Shown here: positions 40,617 through 52,616 of the stretch, piece by piece
How the letters are laid out: each line of letters starts with the position of its first letter
Position numbering within the stretch: the first letter of the stretch is position 1
Source of the DNA: Norana najaformis
Taxonomy: Eukaryota > Annelida > Clitellata > Crassiclitellata > Hormogastridae
Direction: 5' to 3'
DNA length: 64,000 nt
NCBI GenBank assembly: GCA_964023275.1
Contig: OZ029928.1
Span: forward strand, 372,001-436,000
Translations under genes and position numbers: made by a program
The notes under the pieces: model-generated
Database searches by the model: none
Told to the model about the DNA's origin: nothing
Seen by the model: the letters and a program-made list of their open reading frames with translations, nothing else

Positions 40617-40818
40617 ACATTCCACAAGAGCCAACCATCCAATGTAGCCGTCTGATTGTCTACCTGTCAGACCCTTGAAAACTGACCTGATGGAATCGAA
40701 CCTGTTACCTGCCTATAGATTTGTTTTGACTAAGCATCCGCGAATAAGCTGTTCTTCACGCATGACTTAGCTTTCTTTGGGCGCTGTAGAAATCTAGAGA
40801 TGATGATTGCGATAGGAT
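40617..40818 (+). repeat. SINE-like interspersed repeat, copy 2
   Basis: Matches copies at 2720-2922 and 54783-55000: CAATGTAGCCGTCTGA, CTATAGATTTGTTTTGACTAAG, GAATAAGCTG, GGGCGCTGTAGAAATCTAGAG. It is more diverged than copy 1, and its tail is degenerate (GATGATTGCGATAGG). Confidence 0.65.
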
Positions 40819-43800
40819 TAAGAAAATCGCCACAGTTAGAGATTCAAGAAAGTTGGAAGGATAAAAGTCAACTTTATAAACAACCTTTTGGTCTAAGAAC
40901 AGGTCTAATAATATCTGCCATTATATGTTAGATACAAGGGTCGTGTGTCTTACAGTTTAAAACTACAATACAATCCTTCGTGTTCCAGTTTTCTCCATGT
41001 TCACCATCCAACCTCCATTACATGATACAAGGTTAAATGCATGTATACATGTAGGCCTGCATAATGTATTGCTCAGTGCATTAACAGTTATGACTGCCAA
41101 GCACTTTGCCCTTTGAACTCATAAGATATACGAAATGGCTACCGCACTGAATAATGGATTTGCGTTAAACATTGTCTTCATATTCTATGTGGCATAGCGC
41201 GGACTGTTTTATTAGTAGACATCTGTTTCCGTGGTCGTCCTCTATTGTTCGAGGTGCTGTTGTAACTAACAACAGACATTACCCAACTGCATGAAAATGC
41301 TGCATTTAAATCTTAGAATTCCTGGTCCTAAAGAAGAGCTGGGAATGTTTTGTGTTATTCGTGAGGGAATTTACAGCTGAATAACTCAGAGCTTTTATGT
41401 TCGTCTGGGTCCTACATATAAATCCTAACATAAATAAATATTTTACGAAGAAGCATTCTAGGGCAGCTGTACTTAAGATTAAGTGAGTGAGCGGGTAAGT
41501 AAGCATGATAGAAAATATAATATAGGGTGTTTGGGGAGATAACCAGAAGTAGATTACGCATCAAGCTGCATGAACCATGTCAGTAGGTCCGTTAAGTCAT
41601 AACTGAGATTCTCCAGAAAATCAACACATTACTATTAAGACTAAGAATAGCATAAGAAATGTCTGTTTTGAGCTGATATTCTCACGAGATCCTTACAATG
41701 TTCCACTTTCTGGAAATAAGAAAATGCCTCTGAGAATGGCATTATATATTAAATTGCCTTTTCAATTTCTAATATTACGGCAACGCAGCAAAGCAATCCT
41801 TCAACACTCAACGGTGTAACCTTAAAATCTTTCACTGAGTTGCTATAAGTTTGTTGAATTCGGTCTTATTTCAGCTATAGGAAAGGTGCTTATGTTGCAA
41901 AAAATTAATTAATTTACATAGTGATGATCTCTGGGATGACTATGGCTTAGTTGACTACCATCTCTGGAGCAGAGAGCCAGAACCACGCATCTGAAGACTT
42001 TTGCCGGTTAAGGTCAATAAACAACGTCGTAGTTTTAACCAACTTGTATAAGAAACTGTTGTTAGATTCTATTAACCATTTTGTATTGACATATAACCTT
42101 CGCGAGGTTTAAAAGGCGCTATATTAAAAGCAAGATGAAACTCTCGCTAGTATGGCAAACAAGATACATTTTGATCGATTTTCATCATAATGTCTGTTGG
42201 CTTGAACATAGTTTCCTGCATAGCAGAACATCGTGCACAGGTGTGACGCCTATGCTTCTACCGACATGTGTAATAATAACAACTGGCCAGGCAGCACGTG
42301 TCCTAGACACACTGGGGTCGACATTTGTTGCAGTGGTTTCTCCATTGAGGGCTCTGTTGCATGCATCAAGAACTTAGGCAGACGCACTCCAAAGTCTAGC
42401 GTTTGAAGATGGTAATAAAGAGACAAAGCTTTATGTTCAAATGAAATGCAGTCAACTATTATATTTGCAAAATAAATCATAAATATCAAATAGCATTATG
42501 AGCTCCTAAGAACCGAAATGATCAACAAATGCAACAATACAAAACTTAATTCAAAATATCCATTTAAAATGGTGTAAAGAGAATACAAATCATGAAATTA
42601 ATAAAATATTACCTAACTATTTAAATAGTAAAACGAATCAGTTTTCCAATTCACAAAAGCATAATACGGGAATACAATCGCTTATCTTCAAAATAACCAC
42701 ACACGGCAAATATTGCGAACATGTTGATATCCGTTAGTAATAACAAACCAAGAACGAAAATCGTTTCCATGTCTGTTACTAGAACTGCTTTTCAGATGAA
42801 ACGCTTAATACTACTGTATATTCTCCAAACCGATTATTTTATAAAATAATTTGCATCAGACTTAGTCGCGCTGCAACGCCATTGTGAGGTTCTTAAAACG
42901 GGCTATATAAGTCTTTAGATACATTCATACGTACATACTTATCTGTGCAGTTGAACGACTCCAAATGGGCGCCATATAAATGCTCGACTAACAACTAAAA
43001 TTACACAAACAACGGAATGAGGTAATGATTACGGAATTAGGTAATCATTCTGAAAATGTGAATTCAACGGATCTTAATAGAGCTATGATCATCTTGAGGT
43101 CAAAAGTAACATTTCTCATATTTTAGAATTATACAGCACAACGTGTCAAATTAATATGAAACAATACTTGTCCATCTACATATGCATTTTATCATCGATC
43201 ACACAAAATACTTAGTGCAAATTCGCTGTATAGTGAATAGCAGTACGTCAAATGCCATAACCACCGGGATCTGATCTTCCGTCGCATTTTGAAAGATGAC
43301 TTGTTTTAACGAGATTCCTATGTGAAATTACTGAGAAGATATAAATTCAGGAAGTTTTCCAGAACGCAACATGAATATTCATAATATGTCTTCTCTAAGT
43401 CGTCATAGCTATTGTTAAATTCTGATATTTATTACAGCCATGAAATTCATTTTGAGAAATAATTTCCTCATTAGCCTAAGAAAAGTCACAAAGCCATTTC
43501 AAACGAAAACAGTAGCATCATCACCAATATTCTGCGACTGTGAAAGAATTAACAAAACGAGCAATAGTTCACAATCGTGATCATGTCGAAAGCACGATCT
43601 TTTCCTTGGGCTAAATATCAGCAACTTCTGATCACACAGTTTTAATTTGTTCTTTTGATTTCTACACAAAACCACAGGTTCGTAAATGCTAAATTGCTCA
43701 TTGTGCGCATCAGGTTGTCTAATAATACAATATGCCTGGAGAAAAATTAAATTGTAATGGCAAGTTTCTTACAAATATTACGGCGTAATTAATGTAGAAT

Positions 43801-45126
43801 TACAGGACTGTTAATAACTTGAAAAAATGTTGCTTTCGGTAAAAAATTCTTTTAAAAATAATTCTTTATTAGCGTCTAAGAATTCCAAAGCATATTCCGC
43901 CCTTACACACCAAAAGAAGTGAAGTCAAGCCTTGAACATTTAGGTTAATCAACGATTTTAACATAATGGGAAGCTTGCGTTGGTTACAAAAATGAATATA
44001 CAGGCCATGTTTTTGTTGTAATAAAATATTCAACTCACAAAACTTAAACATAAAATATGGAAAACGTTAGAATTGACCAAATTTAGTCTAAGATAAGATT
44101 TCCAAGTAATCGAAAACGTTGTTTGGCTTGAAAGAATTCAAATTACTAGTTCATTTTCAACAGTGTGAAAGATCATACCAAGTATATAGTTAATCTTATC
44201 GAAACTAAATACCTTGGAAATTCGGAAGTTTCTAAAGCAGACAATACAATATTATGTGATTCGCGTATGCGGTCTAAGTGTTCTTCAGAGGCGCATATTG
44301 TGGATCAGTTTCCTCAGCCAAAAACTGAACGGGTGGTCGGGAAGTTGACTGAGACGCAAGATTTATTTCTGCATAGACAGGAGCATTCGGATTAGGAGCA
44401 GGTGTTTGATGAGGTGTTTTGATTGGTACTAAGGAACAGCTGCTTTAAGGACGAAGTCATCGTTGTCTGGATTACTTAGTACGAAATAAGCACTGCCTTC
44501 CTACAAAAGATACAGACGATATCTTCTTTTATATAAAAAAATATAAGAAAATATATAAAAACACATTTACACGTTATAACAATTCTAACTGGATAATGTT
44601 CACACTCTTGCAATTCCATATGGCAATATGAATTACCTTTCGTAATTTTGCAATTTTAAGTCAAATGATTATGAAGTAACTAATACATATCTTTACTAAA
44701 TCGAAATAAGAAGCTATGAGGCTCTAAAGTAGTTGCTCATTTCATAGTATATACCGCCCTCTGCCAGGAACAATTTAAAGAGGTTCCATCCAAGAGCGGA
44801 ATGAAGCTGAATATTGCAAAGAAAACATAAGAAATCTGACACTGAAGTTTTTCCAAAAGTTTCATACTGCGATAATGTCCAATGATAATGAATTTTCCTA
44901 AATTCCACACGACGCAAATGGATTCAAATGGCGAATGCATTGTTGAAAAGCTATTAGGTTGACATTAGGCTAATAATTAATTGGCTTAACAAAATGTCAA
45001 AACTACACTTATTCACTTTAAATTGTGAGAAAGTGAAAATAAGTGAGATGCCATAATTGTCAATCATTTCTCTCGTGAGCCACGATTTGTCTAAAAGAGT
45101 ATGGTCTTTACCATATGATAAGATTT
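40819..45126. other. no confident gene
   Basis: Long AT-rich stretch. Short GGCGCTATA/GGCGCCATATAAAT phrases near 42115 and 42965 look like decayed 3' ends of the GCGC-hairpin repeat family. A plus-strand frame at 44165-44395 ends in a polar tail (TERVVGKLTETQDLFLHRQE), but no convincing splice acceptor was found, so I do not call it. Confidence 0.45.
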
Positions 45127-45482
45127 TTAGAAAGCAGTCAGTAAACTGTGACTAGTGCATTTGCTAAGCATCACTGCATTTTCTATTGTTGATGCTGCAT
45201 GTGTCTGAAAGTCAATTAAGTCAATTTGAGTGAAATTTACCTGATCATCATTTTTTGGTTTCTTTTTATTGACTGGCTTGTAATTGGGTATTACTGACAC
45301 GTCTTTCTGCTTCGTTCCTTTGTTTTGTTGTGGGTGGGTTTTTGATGGGGGGGAAGGTCGTAGTGTTGCACTCTTTGTGCGGCAATGGGTCTCTCGTAGC
45401 TTCCGAGGGTCGGAAGTGGTCTTGGGTCGCCCCTCGTCTGTGACTTCCGGCGGCGTTTTCGTCTCTTTTGTCGCATATTTGG
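45127..45482 (-). CDS. terminal cytoplasmic-tail exon of a minus-strand receptor
   Basis: Read on the minus strand, an acceptor TTTCTGTAG at 45483 opens a phase-1 exon that runs 118 codons to a stop at 45127. It encodes a polar, proline-rich, membrane-free tail: KYATKETKTPPEV, LRPSPPSKTHP, a Lys-rich block and then VNFTQIDLIDF. The last phrase resembles tyrosine-based ITIM/ITSM motifs (VxYxxI/L) with Phe in place of Tyr. By phase it can follow the transmembrane exon at 50551-50709. If so, the intron between them contains the complete CACTGG transposon at 47294-49918. No transcript evidence; the pairing is inference. Confidence 0.5.
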
Positions 45483-46452
45483 CTACAGAAACGTAGTTAC
45501 GTAATATCTGATATACTAAAAGTGCGATATAGAGCTCGTGTGTATATGGTGGATATAGGGAGGAACTCATATTGAACGAATGATGGCTTCGGATGTTACG
45601 CACATTTTAATAGTGTGATCTATGCCGATTTAACATGACGGAACAAGGATACTCTTGCTGTCGTCGCAGAGGTGAAAAGTGAATGCGTGAATTGTCTGTA
45701 ATACCGAGCGTGTTTAGTTTCACTAAACGGCTTAAAGATAGAGATATTAACGTAAATTTAATCGCATTCAGTCATGCTATAGCATTAGAGCCAAGCAATG
45801 ATTTTTGCTGTGAGTTGTTTTCAGTAAACTGCAAAAAATAAAATCTCTGAAAATAGTGTACTAATGGAAAAAGGTCATTGACGATTTTATAATTTCCAAA
45901 ACAAAATATCCGAGGTAAAGCATTAGAAGTTAAACAGTTATTGCAAATGTATTCGCTGAAAAACTTAATACAACTTAGACCGACAATTTGAAGTGTTTGA
46001 TTGGCAAAATAAATTTAATGAACATGAATTTTTTTTGGAAAATGCAGCCAAAGCTGGACTTAGTTTAGTAAGCCGAAAGTAGGTTTATGCCAACCTTTCT
46101 TAGAAAGCTGCATAATATAGGAATCTTACCTGAACTGGAGTTCCGTTTCTACAACGCAAAACATTTCATTAGTCAGCATAGCTTTCTCTTGCATGATAGT
46201 CTAATAATGATAAGCTAAATAAAACAAAGAGAGAACCATGTGATCCGTAATTTATTGTGAAGGATTTGACAATACTGCTTATTTGTAATTAAAATACCAC
46301 AAATAGTCGATAAATCATCGATTTGATGTTCAGAATTTTTGTTCGCTTTTCAGTTATTCAACCAAGTTTTGTATTTGTTGTTGATGAATGCATAACTCGA
46401 TTGATTAATTCCTTCTCAAATCTGTCTATCTTTTCTCATGAAATTTTTGATG

Positions 46453-46822
46453 CAGTTATATGCCATCTAAAAACCAGCAATTTATTACATTTCGTAATTG
46501 CTGTAATTTTAACAGTATTATTTCTAATATTTATGAAACTAAACTTTTGTGTTGCAAACGCTGGAGCTCTTTGTAGCAATTACTCCGTACACTGGTAATT
46601 CATCTAATCACCAGAAGTACATGGTGCTTTCAAATGACAATTTACTATGAAATCAACAAAATAGGAATTACAGTTTCTCGTTTAGGTGATGAATATATTG
46701 TATGCTAACAAATGCTTACACAATTAAAGCAGTTATATGCCATTTAAAAACCAGCAATTCATTATATATTTCGTAATTGCTCTAATTTTAAAAGTATTAT
46801 TTCAGTATTTATAAAACCAATA
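46453..46822. repeat. pair of about 92-bp direct repeats
   Basis: GCAGTTATATGCCATCTAAA...CAGTATTATTT at 46453-46545 recurs with few changes at 46728-46822. The units are about 275 bp apart. Nothing else is recognisable from 45500 to 47290. Confidence 0.7.
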
Positions 46823-47293
46823 TTTTATAGTACTTAATTAATCATTTGTTACTTAGCTAGCAAAAGCTTACATTTCATTTACGTAGAAAAGGGCTACACG
46901 TATACTAGTAATAACCGAACTAAGGTTAAGCATGGCCTGCATGCTCTTTTGTAGAATTATTAGGTGAATCATGCAAAATGTTGACTTAAGCTCTATGCAG
47001 CGAAATTCATTCAGTATTTGTAAAGTCATAAAAATAGTTACAGCTAAACGTGTAGCACGTTTGGTAGCCAGCTAAATCAAGCAATCTACTGATATATTCC
47101 TTGCATGAAGGTGGAAGACAGAACGACATCAGCTCTCAACTTCCCTAACCATTGCAAGTAAACCCAAGATTTTTTCAAATCTTCGTTTAACGAAATATAG
47201 TGCTGAAATGTTTATAAATGGCAATTGTGTCAAATGCTTTTTTAAAATTTGTAACGGCTGACTGTACTCAAATTTGGTAGTCTGCTATGATAA

Positions 47294-49918
47294 CACTGGC
47301 CAACACATAATTTGTTGCTTCAAATGTTAGAACTGTTTCTGTGTATATTTGACCTGCTGATTCCAGAAAAGGCACCAGTTTTCTCCCAGCAGGTCTAGTT
47401 TTCGAGATATAGAACATTATGCCATATACCAGTCCTTGCCTCTGCTCGCCCATAAAACATAAGGCTATAGCTATAATTATGTAGTGCTCAATTTATTATG
47501 TGATACACTAAATAAACATAATAATACAAATACTTAAAAGAAAATGGTAGTACCTGAAACTGTACTTATATGATACCAAACAGAACAAGTTTGTTATAAA
47601 AATTTCAAGTCATTCGACACCGAAGAAGCTCCTTTTGTACGATTTCCGAGTGTGGCATCTGCCGGAACAATCGCGCATAATATTCCAGCAATAGTCTGCC
47701 ATCATGTGTGCATCCCATCTTCCTTGATATCGATTTTCCATTGTTTTGATGTCTTGGTGAAATCTTTCACTTTGCTCTTCGCTGAAGTCACCAAGATTCT
47801 CTGGAAAGCGATCTAAGTGACTGTGGAGATAATGGACTTTAATGCTCATGTTGCAGCCAAGCTTGTTGAAATGAAGAAGCATATCCTCTACTAGTTGTGC
47901 ATAATTGTCTGCCTTCTTGTTGCCAAGAAAATTTTTAGTTACAAGAACAAAGGAAGACCAGGCACAAGATTCGATTTCATTCATTGATGGTATGAAAAGT
48001 GGGTCATTCATAAGTTGCCTGATCTGTGGACCATCGAAGATTCCAGCCTTCAATTTTTCCATTGTAATTCCTGGTAACTTGTGTACTATGTATTCGAAGC
48101 ATGAACCTTCTTTATTCAAAGCCCTGACAAATTGTTTCATCAGGCCTAGCTTTATATGTAGTGGTGGCAGTATGATCCTATCTCGTGCCACCAAAGATTC
48201 CTTGATTACATTTTGAGCTCCAACCACCATGTCTTTCCTCGAAGGCCAATCTTTTCTTGTCCAATGTTCATGCTTGGCTCTACTGTCCCAAAGACACAAA
48301 AAGCAGGGATACTTTGTGTAGCCACTTTGTTGACCAAGGAGGAAATTTGCCATCTTCAAGTCTACACAAATTACCCATTGATGTTCTTTGTATTTTATCT
48401 TTTCCAGTACTAAAGAGATGGCATTGTACTCTTCTTTCATCCTGGTGGAGTGACCGATTGGAATAGAACCAAATTTGTTGCCGTTATTTAAAAGCACACA
48501 TTTCAGACTACGTTTTGAACTGTCGATAAAAAGACGCCACTCATCTGGGCTGTAATCCGACAGACCAATTTTCTTCAATAAGTTGCTGATGTCATTACAG
48601 AATACTAGGTTGTTGTCTTCGGTAAAGAATGGCAGCAAATCCTTTTCTCTGTTTCTATAAATTGTAATTTTCGTTCCAGGCTGAAGTGCATTCTTTTCCT
48701 TTAGTCTGGACGCAAGCAATTCAGAGGACTCTTTGGAAAGATTTAAGTCCCTGATCAGATCACTCAACTCTTTTTCGTCAAAACGTTCACTGTGTGAAGT
48801 TGATTGGAAATCACTGTCACTGCCCCCACTTTCTTCACTTTCGTCATCTTGTCCGATATTGGACATGCAAGTGTCATCGTCTGAGAGCTGAGGTAGTTCG
48901 CGAAAAGGTGGAACTGGTACAATATCCGAATGCGGAACAGGTCTCCTGGCTGAAGGTATATCAGGGTAAGACAACTTGTGACGATTATTTCGATTGATGC
49001 CTATGATATTAACCATACAAAAGTAACAGTCGTCGAAGTGGTTTATCTGTTCCCTCCAAACCATCGGTACACCAAATTTCAGGCAGCTTCTCTTTCCAGT
49101 TGTCCAGTGGCGCAATTGTTCAATACAAGTTTTGCATACTGTATGAGGAGCCCATTGCTTATCTTGATCTCCAAGTTTGACACCAAAATAACCTACATAT
49201 GCTCTTTTTACAAACTCAGAAATCGGTTTCCTGTTTGCTTTTAGTGTGTATTCCCCACAAATGTAGCAGAATATGTCTGGATGGTTAATGCAGCTCCGTC
49301 TGGAAGTAGCCATAACCTTAAGGATGTTCGCATCTGAGGAATTAAATGACTAACCTAAAAAATAGTAAGAACATGTAGTTATTTAATGCTCACATTCACA
49401 GATTGTTCTTGCGACCAACTCTTAATATGCCCTAAGACGACTGCGGCTGCTCTAGCTTTCAGGAGGCGGTTTATATAGGCTATAAATGCTGACTTCAGCA
49501 TAATCTATTTACATAGTTCGAAACCATGAAACGCTGTATAAGCACAAATAAATTCTAAATGAGGCCATGAATTTAGTGCTGAGTAAGCTGTAGGCTACGG
49601 AATAGTTATTTCGTTGAATCAGCAATATCTCAGCACGCGGCAAGATATGCTGATTTTACATTATAAGGATGTAGGCATTATATGAATCAGCAAGAATTAT
49701 AATTAGCCATAAATAAAGCTTATTATGACATTTTAGTTTTGCCAAAGACATCGTTTAAAGAGTGGACTGGGTTTTCTTTACAAAATCGACGATATCTCAG
49801 AAACTAGACCTGATGCACTCAATCCAATGACATTTTCTGAATCAGCGCCCAAAATTACCCCAAAAACAGGTCTAAAACCGAAGGCAACAAGAAAAAAAAA
49901 TTTTTCTGTTGGCCAGTG
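47294..49918 (-). mobile_element. complete CACTGG-ended DNA transposon, 2,625 bp, TSD TAA
   Basis: The outer ends CACTGGCCAACA and TGTTGGCCAGTG form a 12-bp perfect terminal inverted repeat. Inward, imperfect inverted similarity continues for about 130 bp (for example CAGGTCTAGTTTTCGAGATAT-like text at both ends). The flanks are TAA at 47291-47293 and 49919-49921, a 3-bp target duplication. CACT-type ends with 3-bp duplication recall the CMC (CACTA/Chapaev) group. One intact minus-strand gene fills the centre. A second, truncated copy lies at 23660-25441. Confidence 0.88.
47610..49313 (-). CDS. putative DDE-type transposase, 567 aa, intact
   Basis: Single-exon frame from ATG 49313 (MATSRRSCINHPDIF). 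Residues about 15-105 hold Cys pairs (CYIC, CKTC, and CYFCMVN) like a zinc-binding DNA-recognition region. Residues about 130-190 are an acidic/serine linker. From about 270 on there is a catalytic-looking domain with VICVDLKMANFLLGQ (candidate first Asp), YPCFLCLWDSRAKHEHW (CxxC plus WD), then LPPLHIKLGLMKQFVRAL, LHSHLDRFPENLG and SERFHQDI near the C-terminus (candidate acidic residues). This is a repeated, uncharacterised family in invertebrate genomes. Its location within terminal inverted repeats supports a transposase role. The relation to the CMC superfamily is suggested by the ends and the CxxC and is not demonstrated. Confidence 0.75.
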   Translation of the reverse strand: MATSRRSCINHPDIFCYICGEYTLKANRKPISEFVKRAYVGYFGVKLGDQDKQWAPHTVCKTCIEQLRHWTTGKRSCLKFGVPMVWREQINHFDDCYFCMVNIIGINRNNRHKLSYPDIPSARRPVPHSDIVPVPPFRELPQLSDDDTCMSNIGQDDESEESGGSDSDFQSTSHSERFDEKELSDLIRDLNLSKESSELLASRLKEKNALQPGTKITIYRNREKDLLPFFTEDNNLVFCNDISNLLKKIGLSDYSPDEWRLFIDSSKRSLKCVLLNNGNKFGSIPIGHSTRMKEEYNAISLVLEKIKYKEHQWVICVDLKMANFLLGQQSGYTKYPCFLCLWDSRAKHEHWTRKDWPSRKDMVVGAQNVIKESLVARDRIILPPLHIKLGLMKQFVRALNKEGSCFEYIVHKLPGITMEKLKAGIFDGPQIRQLMNDPLFIPSMNEIESCAWSSFVLVTKNFLGNKKADNYAQLVEDMLLHFNKLGCNMSIKVHYLHSHLDRFPENLGDFSEEQSERFHQDIKTMENRYQGRWDAHMMADYCWNIMRDCSGRCHTRKSYKRSFFGVE

Positions 49919-50550
49919 TAATAACATAGACTACTCGTTTCAGCTCTTGACTAGTATTTATGCATAGCATGTATGCATATTTCTGTAAAAGAGCGAAAAT
50001 ATAAAAGTTGTCTATGTTAGTATATGGCAGCATTAACAAAAATTATGATAAATAATTGAAGGAAATTAGGAAAATCGCTCCGTTCTCTCCGAATCGAACG
50101 AAAACTGTTACTTTGAAGACTTGGCTGAAGCTGCACATGAAGCAATCACTGTGAGCAATGATTTCAGTTGGGTGACCTTACCCAGTTTCAACTAAAACCA
50201 TAGGATCTGACATTGTTGGTAGTTTCGGTAACACTGACAAAACATTATATGAATTTTATAGGTACATTTTTGGGTACATTGTTTAGCTACAAAGTTCTGA
50301 ATGAGAAATGCGATAAACACCTAGTGTCAAAATTGACAGCTTTCTTAGCCATATAAAAATACTAACAATTTTCGCAGTTGAAATCTATTTCCTTTATCTT
50401 AGAACTAATATAGATCCAGCTAAGTAGTTCGAAAATATAAATTTAATTGAAATTTATTTAAAAGTCTTTACAGTCACAATAATAATAATATTGCGACTTA
50501 AAAGTTAAAATTTATATGCAAAGTGAATGAAATCTTAAATGTGAGAATAC

Positions 50551-50709
50551 CTTGGCAGGTTGACGCAGGCATAGTTGAGGTAGACAAATTGTCGGCACTA
50601 TTAGCAGAGAATTTTAAGTTGGCTCTGACTAACAGGATTGGAAAAACAATCGAACCAACTGTAATGGACATCACGACGAAAAGGAAAACCCAGAGATTCC
50701 ATCCTAGAT
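50551..50709 (-). CDS. transmembrane exon (minus-strand receptor array)
   Basis: The minus-strand acceptor TTTTCGCAG ends at 50710, and the donor GTATTC lies at 50549-50550 and below. The exon is phase 1-1 and 53 codons long. It encodes LGWNLWVFLFVVMSITVGSI and VFPILLVRA, one long hydrophobic helix, followed by a polar Ser/Asn/Thr stretch (NSADNLSTSTMPAST) that would be cytoplasmic. This is the same layout as the plus-strand transmembrane exon at 33748. It could be spliced to the tail exon at 45127-45482. Between 49922 and 50550 nothing else is recognised. Confidence 0.55.
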
Positions 50710-50827
50710 CTGCGAAAAGTAAATCCAAATGAATGTGGCTGAAGAAAATGGTAAGGTAAAAACTTGAACTTTGCGCAAAATAAAAAAATAAACAGGAAAT
50801 AAAAAATATGTAACTTTGACACAGAGG

Positions 50828-50912
50828 TGGGACTCTGTAGCCAGTTGGTTAGATCGCTCGGTTTATAACATGAAGAGTACGGATTTGAGCCTTCCCTTCA
50901 CTCACAATTGTT
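50828..50912 (+). repeat. tRNA-like segment, probably a SINE head or tRNA pseudogene
   Basis: TGTAGCCAGTTGGTTAGA resembles an RNA polymerase III A box, and GGATTTGAGCC about 40 bp on resembles a B box (consensus GGTTCGANNCC) with changes. The acceptor stem does not pair well, so a functional tRNA is unlikely. Confidence 0.35.
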
Positions 50913-51341
50913 CAGCGTCATTGATTGATACTCAGTCATAAGAAAACATATTGGTTACTGATAAATAAATGCAAACATAAAAAGTAGAGGTAAAAGACCA
51001 TTCTGGAATATTTCATGCAACTGAGCATTCGAATATGAAAGTTCCGTTTTTCTAAATATTGTTAAGGTCGCAATTATTACAGGATAGTAAAATGCCTTAA
51101 ATCAATTTAACCTAAGCATTATAATTTAAGCATTATAATTTAAAAAATTTCACATAGAGTTTCTAATCTTCATGCAGGTAATTATAGCGTTTAGCAGAAA
51201 AGTAGATTTCTTTGACAATGGCTCTTACATGTAGTGAAACATTTCAATCCCAGACCAATCATACGCACTCTTTCACTATAATGCTGTCAGATACCTCTAA
51301 TATTAAGGACTTACAGTCAAAATGAAAAATGATGCTCTTAC

Positions 51342-51521
51342 CAGAAGATTCGTTGAGGCATGGTAACATCAGCTTCAACCAAGAGAATGAATAATTCAGC
51401 ATCTTCTTGTGTTCATGTTTGCCATTGGGGTCTCTTCCATTGTAGTGAACGAGGAAAACCGACATGACGATTAGGTTGAGTAGCACCCAACATGGCACAA
51501 CGACAGCAGGTACAATCACGT
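51342..51521 (-). CDS. transmembrane exon, second of the minus-strand array
   Basis: Acceptor GTTGACAG at 51522-51523 and donor GTAAGA (51341 and below) give a phase 1-1 exon of 60 codons. It encodes DVIVPAVVVPCWVLLNLIVM and SVFLVHYNG (a single membrane helix), then a basic stop-transfer (KHEHKKM) and a polar tail with SWLKLMLPC. It lies 632 bp upstream, in sense, of the other transmembrane exon at 50551. The two could be alternatives, or belong to different or decayed genes. Coding was judged from phase and splice signals only. Confidence 0.5.
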
Positions 51522-52169
51522 CTGTCAACCAAATTAACTGGCTACACTTTTAGAATTCTAATACGCGGTGTATTTCAACAGCCATACACAATGTCTTTCT
51601 ACTCTCGACAATATTCAGGTCGACTTGATAATATGTGCGAAATTGTAGTTGAACTGCTAATACATGCAGCTTGAGTAAACCGCGAGATGAATGTCAAACA
51701 CGTAATACCAGTATACAGTAAAAGCAAGAGTATAGTTACATTTTACGATAAAAGGAAACGAGGAAAAGTGAAAAGCTTCAGCATGACTATCGCCGATAAT
51801 TTGGAGATTTCCATTAACTGATACGTTGAAAATGATACGACGGAAACTTTTACACTGGTCTATTTTGAATTTGTAACTCCCAAAAGCACGGAACATCTAC
51901 CATTAGAATCAAACCAGGTATTCTACTTTAATGGATTATTTGTCTACAGTGTTTTAAGGTCGACTCTCAAGACACTGAATGTCGGTAGTAGGCTTACATG
52001 AACTCAAAAATTACTTTAAAACTTACATCATTATTTGTGAAAATTCGAAGAAAATACCATAAAATGCGTATTATTTTTCTAGTTTGCTTACTGAGTATGT
52101 TTAATGCCTAATCGAACTACTAATAACTAATTCCATTACTAATTTAAAATTCCTTAGGTTTCTACTTAC

Positions 52170-52193
52170 TAGGAGGCGGTGAGGTTGTAGTAA
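52170..52193 (-). CDS. 24-bp micro-exon, Thr/Ser/Pro-rich
   Basis: On the minus strand, TTTACAG precedes 24 bases and GTAAGT follows. In phase 1-1 it reads TTTSPPP. A mucin-like spacer piece between Ig domains and membrane helix would fit. It is part of a set with 53723-53758 and 54082-54108. Confidence 0.45.
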
Positions 52194-52616
52194 CTGTAAA
52201 TTTGCAGAAATAATGCCTTATAACTACTGCTTTGTCTACTTTGTCTAAATTTTGTTTCACATTATACACACTAAATATGCAATATATATTTCCATATACT
52301 TTACAAAATAACCCACACAAGTCAAGTTCTGCTATAAGGGTTTTACGAACAATATACTAGCAAGTACATAATTATACATTGATTAGTGATTACACGATAA
52401 GGCTGTATGCAAATCTCGTGCCCATAGTAATTTTAAGCCAAAAATTTGAGGTTTTTCATATGACGGGTATGGACATTTATTGGTCCTTAAAGCTATATGG
52501 CCTGTTCTATGAACATGACTGTGCACGATACGCCTTCAAACTTAAACTCGAAAATATTTGATCGTGGTTCTTAACTGATTTGAGCCCTAATTTATTATAT
52601 GGGTTAAAATAAGAAC

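Noticed and set aside
44165..44395. Plus-strand receptor tail exon
   Set aside because: Polar tail-like text but no credible acceptor in phase and no partner membrane exon nearby.
45284..45496. 70-aa plus-strand ORF
   Set aside because: It lies opposite the better-supported minus-strand tail exon (phase and splice site) and looks like its shadow.
50828..50912. Functional tRNA gene
   Set aside because: A and B boxes are only approximate and the acceptor stem does not pair.
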